DNA of 5,003 bases from JAZKFT01 sp043760535 (lineage in GTDB: Bacteria; Bacteroidota; Bacteroidia; Chitinophagales; Chitinophagaceae). A program made the position numbers and the translations under genes. Below are positions 1 through 5,003 of this stretch, in pieces. The notes beneath the pieces were generated by a model. That model saw only the letters and a list, made by a program, of their open reading frames with translations, searched no databases and was not told where the DNA came from. Every line of letters begins with the position of its first letter. The first letter of the stretch is position 1. The stretch lies in assembly GCA_043760535.1 (NCBI GenBank), contig JAYUOV010000125.1, positions 1 through 5,003 of the forward strand, given 5' to 3'.

Positions 1-711
1 AAACAATGCGTACAAAACGACCACAGGGTTATTACCGCAGAGAATGGTGCAGAAGGTGTAGCAAAAGCAAAAGAATGGGTACCGGATATCATCATCAGCG
101 ATGTGATGATGCCTGAAATGGATGGCCTTACCCTATGCCATACGCTTAAAAATGATGAAGTAACCAGCCATATACCCATTGTGCTGCTCACGGCCCGGGC
201 CGATTTGGAATCCCGCATATCGGGCCTTAGCCGGGGTGCAGATGCTTACCTGGCCAAACCATTTGAACCTGCCGAACTGCAGGCCCACCTGGAAAATCTG
301 GTAAATATTCGCCGCCGCCTACAAATTCGCTTTGCCGCTATGTTGCCCCTGCCACCCGCCAAGCCACAAGAAGAAGCTGTGCAGATAGAAGATGCTTTTC
401 TGGCCAAAATACGCCTAGTAGTGGAAGCACATTTAGACGATGCCGACTATGAAATAACCCAACTGTGCACCCAAATTGGCATGAGCCGCAGCCAGTTATT
501 CAGAAAAGTAAAAGCACTTACTGATGCTTCTCCCAGCATTTTAATCCGTACAATAAGGCTGCAAAATGCGGCTGAGTTCCTCCGCAATAAGCAGCTAACC
601 ATTGCCGAAGTTGCTTACCGGTCGGGCTTCTCCACGCCGGCCTATTTCTCCACCATGTTCCTAGAGCAATACGGCAAAACACCTACTGAGTGGCGGGCTG
701 CTGCGGAATAA
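1..711 (+). CDS. Receiver + AraC-type DNA-binding regulator, 3' part (likely hybrid two-component system)
   Basis: The frame is open from base 1, so the gene begins outside the window and 236 C-terminal residues are visible. Residues 1 to about 105 are the rear of a response-regulator receiver: phosphoacceptor Asp34 in IISDVMMPEMDG, the switch Thr64 in VLLTA and the conserved Lys86 in AKPF. A Pro-rich linker (about 115-125) leads to an AraC-family domain with two helix-turn-helix units, at about 152-173 (ITQLCTQIGMSRSQLF) and 201-220 (IAEVAYRSGFSTPAYFSTMF), ending in GKTPTEWR. In Bacteroidota this pair normally forms the cytoplasmic C-terminus of a one-protein hybrid sensor kinase that activates a nearby locus on sensing a ligand. 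A stand-alone receiver-AraC protein cannot be excluded, because the kinase part is not in view. All key receiver and HTH residues that can be seen are intact. Confidence 0.93.
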   Translation, partial: KQCVQNDHRVITAENGAEGVAKAKEWVPDIIISDVMMPEMDGLTLCHTLKNDEVTSHIPIVLLTARADLESRISGLSRGADAYLAKPFEPAELQAHLENLVNIRRRLQIRFAAMLPLPPAKPQEEAVQIEDAFLAKIRLVVEAHLDDADYEITQLCTQIGMSRSQLFRKVKALTDASPSILIRTIRLQNAAEFLRNKQLTIAEVAYRSGFSTPAYFSTMFLEQYGKTPTEWRAAAE

Positions 712-737
712 ACCGCTGTTTTTCAAGTTTTTTTATT
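703..737 (+). terminator. Weak terminator candidate at the end of the regulator gene
   Basis: GCGG (703-706) can pair with CCGC (713-716) across the loop AATAAA, which contains the stop codon, and is followed by TGTTTTTC and then a run of seven or more T. The stem is only four G-C pairs, so this is a weak call based on the hairpin plus T-run pattern alone. Confidence 0.25.
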
Positions 738-907
738 GATAACACCACCATGCAACATAGCCGAAAGCATTTGGGCTATAGCTGAAAGGGGATTTTTTGC
801 CTTGTGGTTAGTTTCACATTTCAATTCATATCACTGATTATTATCCGAATATGAAATGCCTCTATCAACCATTAACCCTTTCTCAATTACTTTAAAATCC
901 GCAGGCT

Positions 908-3397
908 ATGTATCGCTTTAAAACAATATTTTTAAGAACCAATTTTTTAATGCTAGCAATTGCTATTTTACTTTCTGCCCGTATCCAGGCCCAGGTAGGT
1001 ATAGGCACTCAAACCCCTGACAATTCTGCCGCTCTTGATATTACCAGTACCAGCAAAGGCTTTTTGCCACCACGCATGGTAAAGGTGCAAATGTCGTCTA
1101 TCCCCAATCCTGCAGTAGGTTTGATGGTGTACTGTACAGATTGTACGCCGAAGGGCCTTTGGATACGTGATACCAGTTGGGCTCCACTGGCACCTGCCAT
1201 GCCTTTCGCTACCTTTGGCGCAGGCACCCTTAATTGTGTAGCAGCGGCCATGGGCAATTATTTTGATGGGCAAGAAATGACGGCTGCAAATACAAAAACC
1301 GTGGCTATAACTGTAAATTCAGCCGGTTACTATACCGCCACAACCGGTTATGTAAATGGCGTTTCGTTTTCGGCAGACAGGCTCCATCTTACCACAGGTG
1401 CTGTACAGCAGATTGTGCTTTCGGCAACTGGTACACCAGCCAACCCGGGCACCTTTGGTTACACCCTTAATCTGGGCGGGCAAACCTGTAATTTTAATAT
1501 TACCTATGTCTCCACAACATCTGGCGGCACAGCCGAAGTGAGTAGTTATAATTGCTCCGGTGCCGATGTGGGCATATTATTATCAGGTTTCGTTACCAAT
1601 GGCGTTACACACACCATTACTGCAAATGTTACTGCGGTTGGTACTTACAGTATACGAACCAATACTGTAAATGGCGTGTATTACGCTGCCACGGGCACTT
1701 TCAGTAGTGCAGGTAGTCAGCAGGTAGTGCTTACTGCAATTGGAACGCCATTGATAACTGGCAATAACAGCTACACTTTAAACGGAACCCCATCATGTAG
1801 TTTTAGCGTTTCCACCCGGGATGGGTCTACTAACGGAACCGCACAGGTAGGTGGATATAATTGTAGCGGAGCAGATGCGGGTTCGCTCACCGTGGGTATA
1901 CCTGTAAGTGGCGTATCACGGACCATTAGTGCCAATGTGGTCACTGTTGGCACTTATAATATTTCCATCACGAATGCGGGCATCACTTTCGCCGCCAGCG
2001 GCAGTTTTGTAGTAACAGGAAGCCAGCCCATAATACTTACAGCCACAGGCACACCTACCTATGGAGGCACTCAAACCTTTGTCATTAATTTAATAGGCGG
2101 ATGTAGTTTTACCCGAAATATTACACCTGCGGCAAACTTTGCCTGTACAGAAGCTATAGGCAATTACACACCTACAGGATCCCTCCAATCTAATATTGCT
2201 TATTCAGGTACCTACACTTTGCCTTACACTGCCGGAAATGGAACAACTTATGCTGCATTAACTGTGGTATCAGGTTACGGATTTACATTAACACGTGTAC
2301 CAGGCACTTATGCAGCTGGCGGCGGCAATGTTGTGTATAATCTTTCGGGAACCTTTTCCGGCCTTGTTGGAATACCTTATGATATTGTTACACTGCCCGA
2401 GGGATGCATGACCACACTGGTTACCAAACATGTTGCCAACTTTGCAGGAAATGGTTCACCAGGTCCTTTGGATGGTAAACCGGGCAGGTTCTATTACCCG
2501 GTATCAGTAGTAGTGGATTCTGTGGGCAATGTTTATGTGGGCGATTATGAAAACCACACCATCCGAAAAATAACACCGGATGGCACCGTTAGTACGCTTG
2601 CTGGTGCGGGCATTACTGCCGGATACGCAGATGGCACGGGTAATGCAGCAAGATTCAATCACCCTACCGGGCTTTGCCTGGATAATGCTGGCAATATTTT
2701 GGTGGCCGACCAGGACAATCACCGAATAAGAAAAGTAACACCTGCTGGGGTAGTAACAACCGTAGCAGGTAGCGGCACTGCAGGTTCGGCCAATGGAACG
2801 GGCACAGCAGCACAGTTTAACCAGCCATACAGTGTTGAAGTAGATGGCTCTGGTAATGTTTATATCTCCGACCGTGGAAACCATAAAATCCGGAAGATGA
2901 CACCAGGCCTGGTAGTATCCAACTTTGCAGGAAGCGGCACTGCCGGTTTCCTCAATGCTACAGGCACGGCAGCACAGTTTAATCAACCAGCGGGTATTAC
3001 TATTGATGGTTCGGGTAATGTATATGCGGCAGACATCAACAATAACCGTATCCGTAAAATTACTCCTGCTGGTGTAGTTACTACTTTGGCAGGTTCAGGT
3101 ACTGCCGGTTTTGCCGATGGCATTAATACTGCAGCACAGTTCAATAGCCCTCATGCTGTAGCCATAGACCGGGGCGGAAACATCATTGTAGGAGACAGGG
3201 TAAACCAACGGATAAGAAAGGTGACACCTTCGGGTACCGTGAGCACCATTGGTGGCAACGGCATGAATGGCTTTACTAATTATCTTCCGTTTAATACTTC
3301 CATGTTTGCCAATCCTCAGGGAGTTGCAGTTGATGCTAATGGAATCATATATGTTGCTGATGTAGATAACAACAGAATTAGGATAATAACACCGTAA
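908..3397 (+). CDS. Secreted multidomain protein: Cys-bracketed beta repeats plus six-bladed NHL propeller
   Basis: An 829-residue exported protein. Residues 1-28 form a signal peptide (Arg and Lys, then the hydrophobic FLMLAIAILL stretch, probable cut IQA|QVG) with no lipobox Cys. Residues 29-94 are the VGIGTQTP...SAALDI...KGFLPPRM...VGLMVYCTDC module, which in Bacteroidota starts many surface and extracellular proteins. Residues 99-505 hold four beta-rich repeats, each with one Cys near its start and one near its end (C110/C194, C216/C297, C319/C399, C413/C500). Residues 506-829 hold six NHL repeats of 54-55 residues (pattern P..V.VD..GNVYV.D..N.RIRK.TP.G.VSTLAG), expected to fold as one beta-propeller, usually a binding surface for protein, glycan or nucleic acid. 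No catalytic motif is seen and no C-terminal type IX sorting domain follows, since the protein ends inside the last blade. The ATG at 908 is chosen because it gives a complete signal peptide. Substrate or partner is unknown; cell-surface binding or adhesion is inference. Confidence 0.95.
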   Translation: MYRFKTIFLRTNFLMLAIAILLSARIQAQVGIGTQTPDNSAALDITSTSKGFLPPRMVKVQMSSIPNPAVGLMVYCTDCTPKGLWIRDTSWAPLAPAMPFATFGAGTLNCVAAAMGNYFDGQEMTAANTKTVAITVNSAGYYTATTGYVNGVSFSADRLHLTTGAVQQIVLSATGTPANPGTFGYTLNLGGQTCNFNITYVSTTSGGTAEVSSYNCSGADVGILLSGFVTNGVTHTITANVTAVGTYSIRTNTVNGVYYAATGTFSSAGSQQVVLTAIGTPLITGNNSYTLNGTPSCSFSVSTRDGSTNGTAQVGGYNCSGADAGSLTVGIPVSGVSRTISANVVTVGTYNISITNAGITFAASGSFVVTGSQPIILTATGTPTYGGTQTFVINLIGGCSFTRNITPAANFACTEAIGNYTPTGSLQSNIAYSGTYTLPYTAGNGTTYAALTVVSGYGFTLTRVPGTYAAGGGNVVYNLSGTFSGLVGIPYDIVTLPEGCMTTLVTKHVANFAGNGSPGPLDGKPGRFYYPVSVVVDSVGNVYVGDYENHTIRKITPDGTVSTLAGAGITAGYADGTGNAARFNHPTGLCLDNAGNILVADQDNHRIRKVTPAGVVTTVAGSGTAGSANGTGTAAQFNQPYSVEVDGSGNVYISDRGNHKIRKMTPGLVVSNFAGSGTAGFLNATGTAAQFNQPAGITIDGSGNVYAADINNNRIRKITPAGVVTTLAGSGTAGFADGINTAAQFNSPHAVAIDRGGNIIVGDRVNQRIRKVTPSGTVSTIGGNGMNGFTNYLPFNTSMFANPQGVAVDANGIIYVADVDNNRIRIITP
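1202..2422 (+). repeat. Four tandem Cys-bracketed beta-rich protein repeats (residues 99-505)
   Basis: The repeats cover about residues 99-205, 206-308, 309-408 and 409-505. Repeats 2 and 3 are the clearest pair: both begin GTA.V..YNCSGAD.G, continue with TI.ANV..VGTY.I, then a GT/GSF...GSQ..(V/I)LTA.GTP strand, and end in a CSF motif. Repeat 1 shares the QQIVLSATGTP and TCNFNI parts but lacks the YNCSGAD opening. Repeat 4 is the most divergent (ACTEAIGNYTPTGSL start, EGCMTTL end). The fold is probably an Ig-like beta-sandwich, an inference from the alternating Thr/Val/Gly-rich strands; I cannot assign a named family. Confidence 0.8.
2423..3394 (+). repeat. Six NHL repeats forming a beta-propeller (residues 506-829)
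   Basis: The blades start at Pro531, 586, 640, 694, 748 and 803, spaced 55, 54, 54, 54 and 55 residues. Each has a V.(V/I)D..GN strand, a (V/A/G)D..N.RIRK strand and a TP.G.VST.AG strand, followed by the loop GSGTAG...G...AAQFN that leads into the next blade. The sixth blade stops at NNRIRIITP and lacks its VSTLAG strand; the segment VTKHVANFAG at 505-514, before blade 1, is well placed to supply it and so close the ring. Confidence 0.92.
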
Positions 3398-3436
3398 TGA
3401 GTACGCTTTAAAAACAGTGGCCAGCTTCCTCACCGG

Positions 3437-3489
3437 CCTCAACTAAACACCCGCAACCCTTTGGCAAGGTTGCGGGTGTTTAGTTGAGG
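3437..3489. terminator. Long perfect hairpin between convergent genes, probable bidirectional terminator
   Basis: The arms 3437-3458 and 3468-3489 are exact reverse complements over 22 bases, around the nine-base loop CTTTGGCAA. The core is CACCCGCAACC paired with GGTTGCGGGTG, flanked by A-runs on the left and TTTAGTT on the right, giving a GC-rich stem followed by T-rich bases on either strand. It lies 39 bases after the stop of the secreted-protein gene and 22 bases after the stop of the minus-strand HNH gene, where a shared terminator is expected. The T tract is short (TTTAG) and lies within the outer stem, so termination is inferred from position and structure. Confidence 0.75.
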
Positions 3490-3511
3490 TAAAGGTGCCA
3501 ATAGTTCCTTT

Positions 3512-3802
3512 TTATTTCTTCTTAATCGAATTATCAAAAAACTCAGGCTCCTTTTTGCCCACCCATTTTATGAATTTGGCTATCTCTTCATGGTATTTTA
3601 GCTTCTCCACAGTGTTGTAGTAATTTTTTAGTTCGGTTTCGGTAAAAACGGCATGAACCTTGGCTTGGCAAATTTTATGCATGGCTACGGTGGGCGTGTC
3701 ACGGCCGCCTTTGCTGGGCGGTATTAAATGGTGTTTTGTTATTGGCTCTGCCAGTTCACGGTTGCAAAGGGGGCAGGGGTTGGTGGCGGTAGTTTGTGGC
3801 AC
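3512..3802 (-). CDS. Small HNH-endonuclease-like protein
   Basis: Read from the GTG at 3802, this gives 96 residues. The sequence holds CPLC (Cys10, Cys13), HHLIP (His24, His25), KGG, then MHKICQAKVHAVF (His42, Cys45, His50), followed by ELKNYYNTVEKLKYHEEIAKFIKWVGKKEPEFF. This order of Cys pair, HH, C and H is that of a small HNH family of roughly 100 residues: the metal-binding Cys hold the fold and the HH region supplies the catalytic base. The usual job of such stand-alone proteins is not established. Oddity: the position after Cys45 is Gln46, where I recall a His (CH..IH) in relatives. Start choice: the frame stays open to ATG codons at 3925 and 3988, and a TTG lies at 3859, but 3925 and 3988 overlap the divergent lipoprotein gene and add sequence unlike the family; the GTG fits the usual length and lies just below a promoter-like site. 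The gene is convergent with the secreted-protein gene. Confidence 0.8.
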   Translation of the reverse strand: MPQTTATNPCPLCNRELAEPITKHHLIPPSKGGRDTPTVAMHKICQAKVHAVFTETELKNYYNTVEKLKYHEEIAKFIKWVGKKEPEFFDNSIKKK

Positions 3803-3822
3803 GTTTTGTTTTGGTTTTGGGG

Positions 3823-3853
3823 TAAATATATACTTTGATATGGTTCCGGTAAA
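3823..3853 (-). promoter_or_regulatory. Candidate Bacteroidota-type promoter for the HNH gene
   Basis: On the minus strand, TTTA (3853-3850) is followed after 19 bases by TATATTTA (3830-3823). The known sigma-ABfr pattern is TTTG, 19-21 bases, TAnnTTTG, so this matches three of four and seven of eight counting the free positions. Transcription would start about 7 bases further on and the GTG at 3802 would follow a short leader. The region is AT-rich, so a chance match is possible. Confidence 0.35.
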
Positions 3854-3880
3854 TATCAAAACTGAACAGGTTAACTGTTC
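3834..3880. promoter_or_regulatory. Two adjacent inverted repeats in the divergent control region
   Basis: The first repeat is TTTGATAT (3834-3841) with ATATCAAA (3853-3860), 11 bases apart. The second is GAACAG (3864-3869) with CTGTTC (3875-3880), five bases apart, making a 17-base near-palindrome. Both lie between the HNH start (3802) and the lipoprotein start (3906), and the first overlaps the candidate minus-strand promoter. Operator function is inference from position and symmetry. Confidence 0.35.
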
Positions 3881-3905
3881 GATGGCTTTTCTTATCTTGT
3901 ACGCT

Positions 3906-4715
3906 ATGCGGTTGTGTGTATTCATCTTTATTGTTATCCTGTTTTCTTGCCATAGTAAATATTTGCATGTAAAAGTTCCTGCAGCCAATGTTGCAGAAAG
4001 GCTAACCGGTTCTGCATTTTACGACAGCGTAAAAAAGATGAACTGGAAAGAACGGGAAGCTATTGCCCTGCCACAATTACTTAGTGGCAATATGCCGGCC
4101 TTTCTGCTGCGGTTTGTGGCCATTCGTACTTTTATTAAAGATTCCGTTACAGGCAAAACTATTAAAGCCACATATTTTGTAAGCCCCGATTATGTTAGCA
4201 TTGGCACCAACGAAGACTGGGTAAGAATACCGCTTACGCCCATGAGTGCACAGCCTCTGGCAGATACGATTCAATGCTTTTTACCCACAAGAAAAATGGT
4301 GAACGAGATTTACAAACAGGCCACTATAAAACTAGCACCAATGCCAATGTTTGCCTTCCGTGATAGCAGTGTAACAATGTACCAGCACCACCTGAATATT
4401 GAAGGTAAGCGACAGGGTAAAAAAGGACTTATTGCAGGTATAAAAAAAGATGTGGTCATCTCCGATAAACTTATCCGAACTGAAAAAAAAGACCGTGTGG
4501 CCATTTATGGTTGGCACTTGCTAAACGGGCAACCCATTCAGCCACTTTACACAGGCCATATAAATTGGTGGGTGGATTACAGTCACGGAATAAGGCTGGT
4601 CTATCGTATTATTATTGTTGATGGAAAAAAGATGGATTATACAGATGTGATGAAAGACCCCGTTTTAAGGAGATTGTTGAGTGACGAGGCTTATAGCGAT
4701 GTGTACAGGTATTGA
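3906..4715 (+). CDS. Lipoprotein of unknown function with conserved-looking DYSHG and LPTRKM motifs
   Basis: 269 residues from the ATG at 3906. The N-terminus MRLCVFIFIVILFSC is a short lipoprotein signal peptide: Arg2, a hydrophobic core, and lipobox LFSC with Cys15 as the lipidated residue. The frame runs upstream to 3660, but that stretch is antisense to the HNH gene; ATG 3882 is an alternative that lengthens the signal region by eight residues. After Cys15 comes HSK rather than an acidic surface-export signal, which suggests the lipoprotein faces the periplasm. Motifs: SGNMPAFL (60-67), TYFVSPDYVSIGTNEDWVRIPLTP (89-112), LPTRKM (126-131), QHH (160-162), IAGIKKDVV (176-184), YGWH (201-204), H218 in GHINWW, VDYSHGIRLV (223-232) and LRRLLSDE (254-261). 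I recall similar proteins in several phyla annotated only as hypothetical; the clustered His, Asp and Ser residues would suit an enzyme, but no activity can be named. It is divergent from the HNH gene and has no partner downstream. Confidence 0.88.
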   Translation: MRLCVFIFIVILFSCHSKYLHVKVPAANVAERLTGSAFYDSVKKMNWKEREAIALPQLLSGNMPAFLLRFVAIRTFIKDSVTGKTIKATYFVSPDYVSIGTNEDWVRIPLTPMSAQPLADTIQCFLPTRKMVNEIYKQATIKLAPMPMFAFRDSSVTMYQHHLNIEGKRQGKKGLIAGIKKDVVISDKLIRTEKKDRVAIYGWHLLNGQPIQPLYTGHINWWVDYSHGIRLVYRIIIVDGKKMDYTDVMKDPVLRRLLSDEAYSDVYRY

Positions 4716-4906
4716 AAGCATTCATTTTAATGGTATTTAAGTAGAATCTAACATCAATTATATACTGGTAGCTAAGCTGGGTAATATTATAAAATAAATG
4801 GTCTTTAGCTAAGAGGATAAGCAATAGAAAGATGTAGGCACTTTAGGAACAATTCACAATAGCCGCAATCCTCTATTTTTAATGTTTAAGAATTATCAAA
4901 TAAAAC

Positions 4907-5003
4907 GGTTCTTCGTCAAAATTAGTGGAAGTCATATTGAAAGTTATTTGTGAGGAAGTAAATCATGGCCTTAAAGTTGTCCATATTTCTAAACCCCCTT
5001 GCC
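4907..5003 (+). mobile_element. Possible left end of an insertion sequence (ISL3-like), cut by the window edge
   Basis: GGTTCTTCGTCAAAATT at 4907-4923, continuing AGTGG, resembles from memory the terminal inverted repeats of ISL3-family elements, which often begin GGnTCTT. An ATG at 4965 opens a frame that runs off the edge, a spacing of about 58 bases that suits an IS end followed by its transposase gene. The base composition shifts little here and the right end, the second inverted repeat and the target duplication (it would be near AATAAAAC, 4899-4906) are outside view, so this is tentative. Confidence 0.3.
4965..5003 (+). CDS. Start of an open frame, possibly an IS transposase (5' fragment)
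   Basis: The ATG at 4965 begins MALKLSIFLNPLA and is still open at the last base. A TAA at 4959-4961 in the same frame makes this ATG the first possible start. Thirteen residues cannot identify a family; the link with a transposase rests only on the IS-like terminus 58 bases upstream. Confidence 0.22.
   Translation, partial: MALKLSIFLNPLA

Noticed and set aside
757..779. Inverted repeat ATAGCC (757-762) / GGCTAT (774-779) in the spacer
   Set aside because: Only six pairs with an 11-base loop and no T-run directly after it; it may be chance.
712..907. Promoter for the secreted-protein gene, for example TTTTG near 795 with TAGTTTCA near 809
   Set aside because: The spacing is about 9 bases instead of 19-21 and the second box has two mismatches; no better pair was found in this spacer.
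2504..2986. 160-residue open frame on the minus strand inside the secreted-protein gene
   Set aside because: It mirrors the NHL repeats in antisense, and its Cys-rich repetitive translation is explained by the repetitive coding strand.
1202..3394. Regular repetition considered as a CRISPR array or DNA satellite
   Set aside because: The repeats keep the reading frame and encode protein repeats with motif-level conservation; there are no identical repeats with unique spacers.
3660..3905. Upstream extension of the lipoprotein frame, adding 82 residues
   Set aside because: It is antisense to the HNH gene, has no recognisable protein character, and places the lipoprotein signal peptide in the middle of the protein; ATG 3906 gives a normal signal peptide.
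3803..3988. Upstream extension of the HNH frame to ATG 3925 or 3988
   Set aside because: It overlaps the start of the divergent lipoprotein gene and adds about 40-60 residues not expected in this small family. TTG 3859 remains possible but is a rare start.
4769..4813. Direct repeat TAGCTAAG at 4769-4776 and 4806-4813
   Set aside because: Eight bases in AT-rich spacer DNA with only two copies; not enough to call an element.
4612..4824. 70-residue minus-strand open frame over the end of the lipoprotein gene
   Set aside because: Most of it is antisense to a well-supported gene and the translation shows no protein-like features.

Overview
The window looks like chromosomal DNA of a member of the Bacteroidota, most likely near the Chitinophagaceae. 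Four things point there: the C-terminal half of a receiver plus AraC-type regulator of the hybrid two-component kind; a secreted protein whose mature end starts with the VGIGT...SAALDI...KGFLPPRM module typical of the phylum; a lipoprotein; and start sites without Shine-Dalgarno sequences. The family placement is from memory of protein styles, not from a search.

Layout. (1) 1-711, plus strand: the 3' part of a response-regulator gene entering from the left edge, with an aspartate phosphoacceptor and a double helix-turn-helix; a weak hairpin with T-runs sits at its stop. (2) 712-907: a 196-base AT-rich spacer with no convincing promoter. (3) 908-3397, plus strand: an 829-residue exported protein made of a signal peptide, the short N-terminal module, four Cys-bracketed beta-rich repeats of about 95-105 residues, and a six-bladed NHL propeller. 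(4) 3437-3489: a hairpin with 22-base perfect arms between two convergent genes, probably a two-way terminator. (5) 3512-3802, minus strand: a small HNH-endonuclease-like protein, apparently with a GTG start. (6) 3803-3905: a divergent control region with a candidate minus-strand promoter and two inverted repeats. (7) 3906-4715, plus strand: a lipoprotein of unknown function. (8) 4716-4906: AT-rich spacer with no gene that I can support. (9) 4907-5003: a possible left end of an insertion sequence (ISL3-like) running off the right edge.

How the genes relate. No multi-gene operon is visible: the large secreted protein is followed by a terminator-like hairpin, and the HNH gene and the lipoprotein gene are divergent. 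The regulator might control the secreted protein just downstream, but nothing in the sequence shows this. No defence system, CRISPR array, tRNA or rRNA was recognised. The most distinctive item is the repeat architecture of the secreted protein; the lipoprotein and the HNH variant are the least explained genes.
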